Assembly: GCA_014163555.1 (NCBI GenBank)
Contig: JACJGO010000034.1
Span: 1 to 38,352 of the forward strand
DNA: 38,352 bases
Origin: Flavisolibacter longurius
GTDB taxonomy: Bacteria; Bacteroidota; Bacteroidia; Chitinophagales; Chitinophagaceae
Direction: 5' to 3'
The first letter of the stretch is position 1; each line of letters starts with the position of its first letter. Position numbers and translations under genes: made by a program. This document shows positions 23,406-32,296 of this stretch, piece by piece. The notes beneath the pieces were generated by a model that was not told where the DNA came from, made no database searches, and saw only the letters and a program-made list of their open reading frames with translations.

Positions 23406-24695
23406 TTATGTTTTTTCAATTGTTCGAAGCGGTTCCAGGGTGGTGACAACTGGCTCCTTTGTTAGTTCTGACGAAGCGTGAACGGGAAGGGTGATGAACC
23501 GTGTAAGAATGGCACTTACCAGGTAAAGGCCAGCCAGTATCCAGCACACGCCTTCTGCACCTACCGCACCAAAAAATAATCCTACGATTAGCGGTCCCAC
23601 AAACACGGCCAGGCCAGCACCAAGGTTCAGTATCGCCATGGCCGCACCTTTGTCTTTGCGCACCAGCGAAGGCACCAGGGCCGAAAGCGGCACGTAGCCG
23701 GCAAGACAGGCACCCCAAAGTATTCCGGCCGTCATCACCGCCGCATAGCTGCCGCCGGAAAATTGGGGCATATAAAACAGCAGCAAGGTGGTTATTGCAC
23801 AGCCCACGCCGCCAAACCATTGAACGGTTTGCCGCCAGCCAAGGCGGTCGCCAACAAAGCCAAATATCAGGTTGAACAGGATGTTACTGGTAAAGATGGT
23901 GCCCCAGATGTACAGCCATTCTGTAGTGGAAAAACCATACGCGGCCATGTAGGTAGGAAGAAAAACCGGGAAGGCAAATTGCGCCGTGGTGTTGATCACC
24001 CGGACAATACCACCAAGCAAAACCTTGGGTTCTTCTTTTACAATGGTGAGGCCTTTGGCCAGTTCGTTCCAATGGCTTTGTGCGGAGACGCTTTTTTCAA
24101 ATTTTGCTTTGTTCAATACCAGCGCAAACAGGGCGCCAACCAATACCCAAAAGATAGAGCTCCACAAGGCGTTGATATGCCCCAGTTCGCGAATGGCCCA
24201 ACTGGAATAAAAAGCACCGAGTACGTTCAACCCGCCGGTAAACACAAACCAAAACCAACCCACGGCCCGGCCCAGCATAGACTTAGGCGTTGCATACGAG
24301 ATCCACACCAGGAAAGAGTAGGCAAAGAGCGGATAGCCAAAGCCGCGTACTGCATAGGTGGCCAGCATTACCCCATAATTGAGTTCCGCCACGCCAAAGG
24401 CGATAAAACCCACGGTACCCAGGAGGTAAAGCAGCAAGCCGGCCGCCATTGTTTTTTTCGGTCCGAAGGATTGCGCCAATACACCCGAAAACCAGGAAGA
24501 AATGGCAATGGTGATGCCGTAAACGGAAAACAGGGAAGCCGTCTGCTGAATGCTCATGCCCCTGTCAACGAGGTAAGGACTAAGCCAGCCTACTTCCATG
24601 CCGTCTCCCATCATAAAAACAAGTATTCCCAAATAACCATACAGGAGCGATGGCGGAATACCGAGTTTACCGGCAAATGTGTTTGTTGTATTCAT
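23406..24695 (-). CDS. MFS polyol transporter, RbtT/DalT/CsbX type
   Basis: 429 residues, 12 hydrophobic segments. The start LLYGYLGILVFMMGDGMEVG aligns by eye with the ribitol/arabinitol permeases (LLWGYVAIAVFMTGDGFELA), and the similarity continues through YAVRGFGYPLFAYSFLVWI, GRAVGWFW and GGIVRVINTTAQFAFPVFLP with STTEWLYIWGTIF. This family (polyol permease) imports ribitol, D-arabinitol or similar acyclic polyols by proton symport. It is the strongest clue to the island's substrate. It is the middle gene of the distal half of the island, 71 nt before the dehydrogenase gene and 144 nt after the metallophosphoesterase gene. Confidence 0.92.
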   Translation of the reverse strand: MNTTNTFAGKLGIPPSLLYGYLGILVFMMGDGMEVGWLSPYLVDRGMSIQQTASLFSVYGITIAISSWFSGVLAQSFGPKKTMAAGLLLYLLGTVGFIAFGVAELNYGVMLATYAVRGFGYPLFAYSFLVWISYATPKSMLGRAVGWFWFVFTGGLNVLGAFYSSWAIRELGHINALWSSIFWVLVGALFALVLNKAKFEKSVSAQSHWNELAKGLTIVKEEPKVLLGGIVRVINTTAQFAFPVFLPTYMAAYGFSTTEWLYIWGTIFTSNILFNLIFGFVGDRLGWRQTVQWFGGVGCAITTLLLFYMPQFSGGSYAAVMTAGILWGACLAGYVPLSALVPSLVRKDKGAAMAILNLGAGLAVFVGPLIVGLFFGAVGAEGVCWILAGLYLVSAILTRFITLPVHASSELTKEPVVTTLEPLRTIEKT

Positions 24696-24839
24696 GCTGT
24701 CGACTATTTTATATTTTTTGGGACGAAGGCTTCTGCCGTATTGCTAAAGGCCGCAGTTCTTCTATTGGTGCCGATTGGCCCTTTTGATTTTACACCGCCA
24801 TAGAAGATGCTTGCTTCACTCCACAGCTATTTTTACCTG

Positions 24840-25949
24840 TTAGTCAAACTGAATGGTGTATTCATTCCTAACGTCTCTTTTCCAGGCATGTTGCTGCGTG
24901 GTTGGCGAGATCCCAAAGAGCGGGGAAAAGGTTTTCACTTTTACTGTTTTTCCATCGGGGAAGAACTCCAGGATACGCAGCCAGCCGTCGCCGCCATTGC
25001 CATCGCGGTGGCCGCCACCCATCGACTGGGCATCGAAAAGAATCTGGTGGACGGATTTGTCCGATCTGTTTTTTTCTACCCGGTAGCCTTCGCCGGAAAT
25101 ATGACCGCAAAGCACCATCTCAATATTCGATGATGGCTGTACAAGTTTTTCCCAAATGCCTTTGCCGTTGTTGGCAGTTGGCAGCTTGATCTTCGGCGAT
25201 TTTTGAATTTGGTTGTTGATGTTGTAAGGCTCCCAGTACAGCCAGGAAATTTCGCCGCTGGTTAGCGCCCCTTTTGTATTGATGTATTCGTGTGTTGCCA
25301 GGATGACCCGGTGGTTTTTATACTGGTCCATGGCCGCAACTTTTTTAGCCCATGTCAACACCGTGTCCCGCGGTCCGTATTCAACCGTCATAAAAAGGTA
25401 GTCTTTTCCGTTCAGTCCTTTTATTTCGTAGGCGGCATTTTCCAGTGTTGGCTGTCCTTGTTCGTTCCGGGTGTTTTGCACCAGGATCTTTTGGTTCAGG
25501 TGGTTTTTGTCAATGGTAAAAAAATCGCTGTACAAGGATGTACGGTTGCCCTGCCGGTCAATGCTGTAATCGTGGTTACCGGTGGCGGCAATGTAAGGTA
25601 CCTTTCCATCGAGCCGGGAAAATGCATTGGCGACAGACTGCCATTGGCTCTTTGTTGTCTGGTCTCCATCGTAATCGTTCGTGATTTTTTCATTGTTCTG
25701 CACCAGATCGCCAACGCCCATCACCATTTTAATGTTAAGCGTGTCGATGTTGTCAACGATCCAGGCCATCATTAGGTCCATCAGCGGCTGGTTTCGGCCC
25801 CATTTTGTGTAATTCTGAAGGTCAGGAATCATAACCAGCGACCAGGAGCCTTTCTGCTCCAGCGCCGGTTTTTGATAGGTTTGCTGGGCAACTGCCTGCA
25901 GGGTGACAAAAAGCCACAGCCATGCACAAACGAAAATTTTTCTCTTCAT
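24840..25949 (-). CDS. Secreted calcineurin-like metallophosphoesterase
   Basis: 369 residues with a Sec signal peptide (1-22, ...LQAVAQQ). The metal-site motifs are in order: PDLQN (Asp43, Gln45 in place of the usual His), GDLVQNN (Asp81), GNHDYS (Asn125, His126), ATHEYI (His220) and CGHISGEGYR (His283). The D-x-Q first motif is found in a secreted subgroup of this family. The expected activity is hydrolysis of a phosphomonoester or phosphodiester in the periplasm or outside. It follows the second EEP gene by 9 nt, so the two are co-translated and likely act on the same substrate. Confidence 0.9.
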   Translation of the reverse strand: MKRKIFVCAWLWLFVTLQAVAQQTYQKPALEQKGSWSLVMIPDLQNYTKWGRNQPLMDLMMAWIVDNIDTLNIKMVMGVGDLVQNNEKITNDYDGDQTTKSQWQSVANAFSRLDGKVPYIAATGNHDYSIDRQGNRTSLYSDFFTIDKNHLNQKILVQNTRNEQGQPTLENAAYEIKGLNGKDYLFMTVEYGPRDTVLTWAKKVAAMDQYKNHRVILATHEYINTKGALTSGEISWLYWEPYNINNQIQKSPKIKLPTANNGKGIWEKLVQPSSNIEMVLCGHISGEGYRVEKNRSDKSVHQILFDAQSMGGGHRDGNGGDGWLRILEFFPDGKTVKVKTFSPLFGISPTTQQHAWKRDVRNEYTIQFD

Positions 25950-25958
25950 AGTTTTTGA

Positions 25959-26879
25959 TTATTCCGCCACAAAATCGGCTTGTAAAAAAAAGTGGTCGCT
26001 GGGGTAATGGCCGTTGATAGCATCCTTTATGATGGTTGCGCCAACCGGCTTTATGCCGCCGCGGTACCAGATATAATCGATCTTTCCTTTGGAGGCCGCT
26101 TTCTCGTATTTCACACCCTGGAACTCATGACCGGTATGGCCGGCCTCTCCCGTCCCGTGAACCGTTTCATAGCTTTCCTTCCAGCCCGCCTGCCGAACTG
26201 ATTCAAAGACTTTGCTGTCGTGACGGGTATTAAAATCGCCGGTCAGCACCTGGATGAAACCAGGCTGGTACTGCGCACTTTCTGTTACAACAGTTTTGGC
26301 CTGCTCAATTTTGGCTTCGCCGGAAACATGGTCAAGATGCAGGTTAATAATCCGTAATTCCTTGCCGCTGGCCTTTTCCCGGAGTCGCACCCAGTTGGCA
26401 TGGCGGGCTCTTGCCGTATCCCATGACTTGCTTCCCGCTACCAGGGGTGTTTCTGAAAGCCAGTAGGCACCTCCGGTCAGCAGTTCATACCGTTCTTTTG
26501 AAAAAAGAATAGGATTTTTGGCAATGCCATGATAGCCGGTAGGATGGGCATCCATCTCGGGGCCTTCAAACCCAAATAACTGGAAGGATGGAAAGGCTTT
26601 TCTAAAATCATCTGCCTGCACTTTCAGCACTTCCTGCAACGAGATAATGTCCGGCTTTTTGTCGCGGATGATCTTCAGGCAAATATCCCGTCGAACCGAC
26701 CAGCCCACACCTTTGGCTTCATCTTCATCAAGCGCCACACGGATATTGCAACTCAGGATGCGATGCTGGTTGTTCTTATTGGAACCCTCACGCTGCAGAT
26801 GGCTGCCCCATGAGGGAAGAACCGGCGCCAACGCAAGGCTGCCAATTCCTTTAATAAATTTCCTTCTGCTGTCAGACAT
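25959..26879 (-). CDS. Tat-exported EEP-family phosphatase/nuclease
   Basis: 306 residues. N-terminal SRRKFIKGIGSLALAPVLP has a twin-arginine (Tat) signal. EEP-fold motifs: SCNIRVA (Asn), SLQEVL (Glu), RIINLHLDHVSG (His), TGDFNTR (Asp, Asn), KIDYIWY (Asp) and PSDHFFL (His). Family members include DNase I, sphingomyelinases, inositol-polyphosphate 5-phosphatases and many secreted Bacteroidota enzymes of unknown target. A phosphodiester or phosphoester outside the cytoplasm is the likely substrate. It lies in the island 9 nt before the metallophosphoesterase gene and 55 nt after the sulfatase gene. Confidence 0.9.
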   Translation of the reverse strand: MSDSRRKFIKGIGSLALAPVLPSWGSHLQREGSNKNNQHRILSCNIRVALDEDEAKGVGWSVRRDICLKIIRDKKPDIISLQEVLKVQADDFRKAFPSFQLFGFEGPEMDAHPTGYHGIAKNPILFSKERYELLTGGAYWLSETPLVAGSKSWDTARARHANWVRLREKASGKELRIINLHLDHVSGEAKIEQAKTVVTESAQYQPGFIQVLTGDFNTRHDSKVFESVRQAGWKESYETVHGTGEAGHTGHEFQGVKYEKAASKGKIDYIWYRGGIKPVGATIIKDAINGHYPSDHFFLQADFVAE

Positions 26880-26934
26880 AACAGAATTGCTTAAAAAATT
26901 ATCCAGTAAAACATTCGATCCGCTTATTTTACCA

Positions 26935-28467
26935 TTAGCTGTCGGTTTTCTCCTGCCTTATGTTCACTACGTTTATTTCTTTTTTCAACTGCTTTAACAG
27001 GTTCGCCTGTATTTTCAATTTGTTGGGTTTATCAGCTAGGTTGAGGTTTTCCTCGGGATCATTTCGATGGTCATAAAGCTCAAGTACTTCTTTTTCTCCT
27101 TCCTTTACCCAACACACCAACCGGTAACGATCGGTTCGTATAGAATAGCCGGTTCGGCTACCGCGTATACATTGTGTGTAGGCAGCCGGTTTGCCTTTTG
27201 TGTTGGATTTTTTTAGCAGCGGGACAAAACTTTTCCCTTCAACATGAGCAGGAATGGGAATACCTGCCAGTTCAGCGAGTGTGGGATAAATATCGATCAA
27301 CTCCACCAATCCATTGACTTCACTATTCGTTGGAAATCCGGGCACACGAACCATCAACGGCACTCGTACATCCAACTCAAAATTTGACGCTTTTCCCCAA
27401 CCACCATGCTCACCCAATTTAAAGCCATGATCGCCCCAGAGAACAACGATCGTATTTTCGGCTAACCCTAAGCGTTCCAGTTCGTTTAGCACCCTTCCTA
27501 CCTGCGCATCTACAAAACTCACGCAGGCATAATAGCCATGCCGCATCTTACGGGCATAATCGTCGGGTACCGGCCGTAACTGGGGCACATCGGTATACGT
27601 ATAAAACTCTTCCAATGGACCCAATGCATAGGGAGCATTTTCAGGAGGGGTTTTATTTTGCGCAACCTGGATGTTTTCACTTTCGTACAAGTCCCAATAT
27701 TTTTTAGGGGCAACAAAGGGCAAGTGCGGTTTGTTAAATCCAACGGCAAGAAAAAATGGTTTTTCTGCTAACCTCAATTGCTGTAACGCTTTGATGCTTT
27801 CTAACGCAATTTTTCCATCGGTCAATGAATCATCCGGCAAGTCAGTGATCTCATAAGCTGGTCCCCGTTGCGTTCTTTCCAGCGCTGAACCAATGAGTCC
27901 TGCTTTTTTGCCTTCTTCAAATTTTTTCCATCCCGCTTCATTCAGGGCGACGTTGGCATACGGTGCACGGGGTTGAACGGCTGCAGGTCCAAATTTTTCC
28001 GCCGGGTAATCTACTGACCAGGATTGCACATCGTCAACATGAAAGATTTTTCCAAACCGGTTCGTAAAAAATCCATTGTCTTTAAACAGCTGCGGCAACG
28101 ACTGGATGTTGGGCAGCGCCACCCGGAAATCGGTGTACAAGCCAAATACCTTGGTAGAATTGGGTCTTGTTCCTGTCATTAAACTGGCCCGCGAAGGGGC
28201 GCAAACAGGATATTGACAATATGCCTTGTTAAACAGGGCACCGGTACTCGCCAGCTTATCCATATTTGGGGTGATGGCATGCCGGGCACCATAGGCGGAA
28301 AGCTCGGGCCGCAAATCGTCAACAGCGATAAACAAAACATTCATTCGTTTGCCGGTTGCACTTCGTTTTGCGGAAGGCTTCGTAGCGGAATGTTTTTGTT
28401 GTGCTACCGCTATATGACAAAAAATGAAAACTAAAAGAAGCAGGAAAAATGGCTTCCTTTTTTTCAT
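26935..28467 (-). CDS. Secreted sulfatase, iduronate-2-sulfatase-like
   Basis: About 510 residues from ATG 28467 (MKKRKPFFLLLLVFIFCHIA), chosen for its signal peptide; ATG 28506 would add 13 residues. In the 523-residue numbering the maturation motif CAPSR (102-106) carries the Cys converted to formylglycine, and the metal site begins at VDDLRPELSAYG (62-73). TPNMDKLASTGALFNKAYCQ and VVLWGDHGFKLGEHGGWGK are the S1-family signatures, with the iduronate-2-sulfatase flavour of FGLYTDFR and KPHLPFVAPKKYWDLYE. It should release sulfate from a glycan or polyol ester outside the cytoplasm. Maturation needs an anaerobic or FGE-type modifying enzyme encoded elsewhere. Upstream gap to the FAD gene is 84-123 nt. 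Confidence 0.93.
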   Translation of the reverse strand: MKKRKPFFLLLLVFIFCHIAVAQQKHSATKPSAKRSATGKRMNVLFIAVDDLRPELSAYGARHAITPNMDKLASTGALFNKAYCQYPVCAPSRASLMTGTRPNSTKVFGLYTDFRVALPNIQSLPQLFKDNGFFTNRFGKIFHVDDVQSWSVDYPAEKFGPAAVQPRAPYANVALNEAGWKKFEEGKKAGLIGSALERTQRGPAYEITDLPDDSLTDGKIALESIKALQQLRLAEKPFFLAVGFNKPHLPFVAPKKYWDLYESENIQVAQNKTPPENAPYALGPLEEFYTYTDVPQLRPVPDDYARKMRHGYYACVSFVDAQVGRVLNELERLGLAENTIVVLWGDHGFKLGEHGGWGKASNFELDVRVPLMVRVPGFPTNSEVNGLVELIDIYPTLAELAGIPIPAHVEGKSFVPLLKKSNTKGKPAAYTQCIRGSRTGYSIRTDRYRLVCWVKEGEKEVLELYDHRNDPEENLNLADKPNKLKIQANLLKQLKKEINVVNIRQEKTDS

Positions 28468-28590
28468 TTCGAAAGGCAATGATTTGAATACCTTTTTGCA
28501 CGCCATAATGATTAATTCAAACTCCGTTTGTTATTGAATTGCGATGATAAACTCCCCCTGGTGACAGCACCTTTTGAAGGCATTTAATGA

Positions 28591-29997
28591 TCAATCCTGC
28601 GATACCGGCTCTTCTTTTCCAATACGCAGGTAAGCACCTTTGACCAGCAATTCATGTTGCAATTCTTTTACGTCAATAGCTGCCGGTTGTACGCTTTGCC
28701 GTACCGCTATTTTCGCCGCCCTGCCGGCCGCTTCGCCCATGGCCATGCAGGGCGCCATCACGCGGATGGCCGACATGGCTTCGTGGGTTGTGGAAATGCA
28801 ACGCCCCGCCACTAACAGGTTCTTTACTTTTTGCGGAACGAGTGATCGATAGGGAATATCGTAACAGTCACCACACCAAACCAGCGTACAGCCCCCACCC
28901 TGCGGGTGATGAATATCCAGCGGGTAACTGGCTACGGCAATGGCGTCATCAAATTTCTGGCAGCTTAACACATCTTCCTGTGTCATTGTATATTGACCTT
29001 TTATTCTGCGGGTTTCGCGAATGCCCAGGAACGGCGCTGTTTTTAAAAAGTAGGCGTTTTCAAATCCCGGCACGTATTGAATGAGGTATTGCTGGATGTC
29101 GTGTATCTGCTGGCGGCCTTCAATTTCGCCCTGGGTCAGGCTTACGGGATCAGTGCCGTTTACGCCGTTCACACGGGTCATGTTCACCCACACTTCGCCT
29201 TTGCGCAAGCCGGTGATAAGAATGGTACGTTCTACCGGCAGGATCAGGCCATCTTCTTTTGCCCGTTGAATGTGGCTGCGCAGGCCAACGAGCACATACT
29301 GGTTATTCTGGCCAAAATATTCAGCAGGGATAAAATCCGTGAGGTAGGTCCGCGGTTCTTCGGCTATGCTTAACCGTAATTTATCGGTATCCACACCGCC
29401 AAGGCAAAACATCAGCGTGGGTGGCTGTACACCGCCGGCTTCGTTGCCGTATTCGCAGGGAACACCGGCACGATAGGCAACATCGGCGTCGCCGCTGCAA
29501 TCGATGATCACTTTTGCCAGGATCACTTCGCGGCCCGCTTTGCTTTCAATGATCACGCCTTTGAGTTCATCTTCTTCTTTTACCACACCGGCGCAAAAGG
29601 TATAAAACTGCACATCCACACCAGCTTCCACCAACATCTCCAGCGCAACGGTTTTTACCGCTTCCGGTTCTACCAGCGTAAGACTCATGTGCAAAGGACA
29701 AGGACGGTGCTCACTGGAAGCGTCTACCGCTTTTAGCCGGTCGATCAGCTTTTGCGGCAACCCTTTGATGATCTGGTTTCCTTTCTGTCCTAAAAAGCCA
29801 AGGATGGGCAAGCCAATGGTCATGTTGCCCCCCACAAAGCTGCGGCTTTCCAGCAGTGTTACACGCAATCCGTCTTCAGCGGCTGCCAATGCGGCAGTTA
29901 TACCCGAAGGACCTCCACCCACCACCAGCACATCCACTTCTTTTCGCACGAGAAGTTCTTTTTGCGGCTCTGTGATAAACTTTTTTTCTGTCTGCAT
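28591..29997 (-). CDS. FAD-dependent oxidoreductase (FAD_oxidored type)
   Basis: 468 residues, no signal peptide. The dinucleotide loop DVLVVGGGPSGITAALAAAE (22-41) is followed by ESRSFVGGNMT, an internal strand DCSGDADVAYRAGVPCEYGN, and the C-terminal FAD motif LLVAGRCISTTHEAMSAIRV then MAMGEAAGRAAKIAV. This layout is the FAD_oxidored (PF12831-type) family, often found in Bacteroidota carbohydrate loci, with unknown oxidised substrate. It probably oxidises a hydroxyl or amine of an imported unit. It lies 19 nt after the ACS-type transporter gene, so the two are co-expressed. Confidence 0.9.
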   Translation of the reverse strand: MQTEKKFITEPQKELLVRKEVDVLVVGGGPSGITAALAAAEDGLRVTLLESRSFVGGNMTIGLPILGFLGQKGNQIIKGLPQKLIDRLKAVDASSEHRPCPLHMSLTLVEPEAVKTVALEMLVEAGVDVQFYTFCAGVVKEEDELKGVIIESKAGREVILAKVIIDCSGDADVAYRAGVPCEYGNEAGGVQPPTLMFCLGGVDTDKLRLSIAEEPRTYLTDFIPAEYFGQNNQYVLVGLRSHIQRAKEDGLILPVERTILITGLRKGEVWVNMTRVNGVNGTDPVSLTQGEIEGRQQIHDIQQYLIQYVPGFENAYFLKTAPFLGIRETRRIKGQYTMTQEDVLSCQKFDDAIAVASYPLDIHHPQGGGCTLVWCGDCYDIPYRSLVPQKVKNLLVAGRCISTTHEAMSAIRVMAPCMAMGEAAGRAAKIAVRQSVQPAAIDVKELQHELLVKGAYLRIGKEEPVSQD

Positions 29998-30016
29998 TAT
30001 TTAAGTTTTTATGAGA

Positions 30017-31285
30017 TTAATTTGAAATAACCACTTTATCCGCCGCCGGTTGAACCGATGCCTCGCGGGGCTTTTCCGGCCGCACCATGGTCCAAAGTAT
30101 CAGCACCGAAAGCGGGTGCAGCAAGGCCATGATGATGAAGATCTGTCCTGCACCGATGGTTCCTATTAACTGCCCGACAAAATAGTTGAACACCACCGCG
30201 CCGATGGCGCCAAAACCACCGGAGATGCCCATTACACTGGCAACGTTCTTTACCGGGAATACTTCGGAGCCCAGCACCGGCAGGGTAAATACCCAGCTCA
30301 GGCAAACCATGGCCACGATACTAAACAAGGCAATGGTAGCAAAGCCATTGGGCATGTACGTGGTGAGAATACAAAGCGGCGCAAAAAACGCGGTAACGGT
30401 TAACATGATGCGTCTTGCCTGGAAGGGTCTTTTTCCCCGGCGCACCATACGGTCAGACCAGGCCGAGGTTCCAATGGCACCCAAGTCGGCGGCGAGAAAA
30501 GGGATCCAGCCAAACATGCCCACCTGCGCCAACGTAAGCCCGGATTCTTCCTGCAGGTAACCAGGCAGCCAGAACAGGCAGAAATACCAAACCGGGTCGC
30601 TGATAAAACGAATGAGTAAAATGCCGTAAAGGCTCCTGGTTTTCCATAGTTGTCCCCAGGTAAAGGAGGCGCTTGTTGCCGGGCCGGCCGTGTGCACAGC
30701 TTCTTTGGCTATGTGAGCTGGCGGATCTTTGTAAACAGCCCGCCATAAAAAGGCAATGAGCAAACCAACGGCACCGCCCACAAAAAACACGGCATGCCAG
30801 CTAAAGGAAATAGCGATCCAGGCTACCAGCGGTGGGGCAATGATGGCGCCGATGGAACTACCGGCTACGCACAGACTATTTGCCGTTGCACGCAGCTTCC
30901 CGGGAAACCAAACGGTAACCACTTTCAACTGCGAAGGAAAATTAGTCGGCTCCGCCATGCCAAGCAGGGCCCGGAAAAAACTAAACTGTGCAGCCGTTTT
31001 TGCAATGCCGCCGCCAATGCAGGCAACGGCCCAACCAATCACCCCCCAAAACATCACTTTTTGCGGACCAAACCGGTCTACCAGCCAGCCGCTCACAGGA
31101 TACATGAGAGCATAACAAATGGTAAAGGCATTGATGACCCAGGCATAACCGGCATCGGTCAACTGGTACTCTTCTTTCAACACTGGTTTCAGAATCGAAA
31201 CAATCTGACGGTCGAAATAATTAAAGACGATAGCAATAAAAATTACGGCAACAATTAACCACCTTCTTTTTTCCGGCTTCATCAT
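30017..31285 (-). CDS. MFS transporter, ACS family (hexuronate-type)
   Basis: 422 residues, 12 hydrophobic segments. FIAIVFNYFDRQIVSILKPV at the first helix, SGWLVDRFGPQKVMFWGVIG, and RALLGMAEPTNFPSQLKVVT followed by WFPGKLRATANSLCVAGSSI are the anion:cation symporter (ACS) signatures shared with ExuT/GudP-type hexuronate and glucarate carriers. It probably imports an organic acid such as a uronate or aldonate. This is a second inner-membrane carrier in the island, so two chemically distinct products may be taken up. It lies 29 nt after the first EEP gene. Confidence 0.9.
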   Translation of the reverse strand: MMKPEKRRWLIVAVIFIAIVFNYFDRQIVSILKPVLKEEYQLTDAGYAWVINAFTICYALMYPVSGWLVDRFGPQKVMFWGVIGWAVACIGGGIAKTAAQFSFFRALLGMAEPTNFPSQLKVVTVWFPGKLRATANSLCVAGSSIGAIIAPPLVAWIAISFSWHAVFFVGGAVGLLIAFLWRAVYKDPPAHIAKEAVHTAGPATSASFTWGQLWKTRSLYGILLIRFISDPVWYFCLFWLPGYLQEESGLTLAQVGMFGWIPFLAADLGAIGTSAWSDRMVRRGKRPFQARRIMLTVTAFFAPLCILTTYMPNGFATIALFSIVAMVCLSWVFTLPVLGSEVFPVKNVASVMGISGGFGAIGAVVFNYFVGQLIGTIGAGQIFIIMALLHPLSVLILWTMVRPEKPREASVQPAADKVVISN

Positions 31286-31314
31286 TCCTTCTTTGCTTTT
31301 TTGTATTGCTGCGA

Positions 31315-32223
31315 TTAGTTACGCGGTACAGTCCCCAGCGTCATGATCACCGGGTAATGATCAGACAAGGTATGCGTTTCTTCATCCTGTACAATGTCAA
31401 CGGCTTTTACCTGCTTTGCCAGGGCGTTGTTTACCCATACAAAATCAATGCGGCGAATCTTTGAGTTTTTAGTAGCGTGCCCTTTGGTGGGCACGCTGTT
31501 CTTAAACGTTCTGTTTGTGAGATAAAAAGCATCATTGAAGCCTGCGACGATCATCTTGTTCGTAACGGTGTAGTCCATCTTGCCGTTGTCAAGGTTGTTA
31601 CGATAGATGGTTTTTCCTTTTACAATGGGTAGCCCGCTTTTGGGTTCCCGCCGGCCCTCCGAACGGCGCATGGCAGTTAACAGATCCTTACCGTAGTGCG
31701 CCGAATCTTTTGCCGCCACGGCGTTAAAGTCGCCGGCAATAATAACACCTTCCCCTGCCGGCAACTGCTTTGCTTTTGTAAGCAACAGGTCCACATCCTG
31801 TCGCCTTAGCTTTACTTCAAACGGCGAGAGGTGCGTTACAAAAACATGAAGGCCGTTTATGTTGCCATATAGATAAGAATGCCACATCTTCACCGTTTCT
31901 CTTTGCACATTAGTAATGGGAAAACGGGATGTCAGGCCAATAGGATGCGTTACATCGGTATTGATAGCTACGTAAGCGTGACCATAACGTTTTGCCAATG
32001 CCGCTAACCGTTCTTCTGTAAAACCATTTAGCTCCTGGAAGGAAAAGATATCGGCGCCCTGCCGCTTGGCCCAATCCACAAACCTGTTTTCCAGCAGGGA
32101 ATCGTTGTTAAAGCCATGCAGCACATTATAATTAATCATCTTCATCCCGCCGTTAACAGTTTGCTGTGCCGCAAGCCAGCAGAAGCTAATTAAAAAAGCA
32201 AAGGAGAGAAAGAATCGACGCAT
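31315..32223 (-). CDS. Secreted EEP-family phosphatase/nuclease
   Basis: 302 residues with a Sec signal peptide (1-20, SFCWLAAQQ). EEP motifs: INYNVLHGFN (Asn), FSFQELNGF (Glu), FVTHLSPFE (His), IIAGDFNAVA (Asp, Asn), RRIDFVWVN (Asp) and LSDHYPVIM (Asp, His). It is a distant paralog of the EEP protein at 25959. It is the third gene of the island, 73 nt after susD, the place normally taken by a glycan-degrading enzyme in a polysaccharide locus. It probably acts on a phosphoester of the imported ligand at the surface or in the periplasm. Confidence 0.9.
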   Translation of the reverse strand: MRRFFLSFAFLISFCWLAAQQTVNGGMKMINYNVLHGFNNDSLLENRFVDWAKRQGADIFSFQELNGFTEERLAALAKRYGHAYVAINTDVTHPIGLTSRFPITNVQRETVKMWHSYLYGNINGLHVFVTHLSPFEVKLRRQDVDLLLTKAKQLPAGEGVIIAGDFNAVAAKDSAHYGKDLLTAMRRSEGRREPKSGLPIVKGKTIYRNNLDNGKMDYTVTNKMIVAGFNDAFYLTNRTFKNSVPTKGHATKNSKIRRIDFVWVNNALAKQVKAVDIVQDEETHTLSDHYPVIMTLGTVPRN

Positions 32224-32296
32224 AGTGGAACCACATTTAGTTTACCCACAGTTATAAAATTGAACCCAACAACACAACGCAAATCACCTTAACGGC

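Noticed and set aside
20860-24695. Idea that the distal half is an AI-2 (lsr) uptake system
   Set aside because: Only one kinase recalls LsrK. The ABC transporter, LsrR, LsrF and LsrG are absent, and the permease belongs to the polyol MFS family.
23763-24803. 346-codon plus-strand open frame
   Set aside because: It is opposite the MFS polyol transporter, whose membrane segments and family motifs are clear. The plus-strand peptide is rich in Gln/Lys/Pro without domain features, typical of an antisense shadow.
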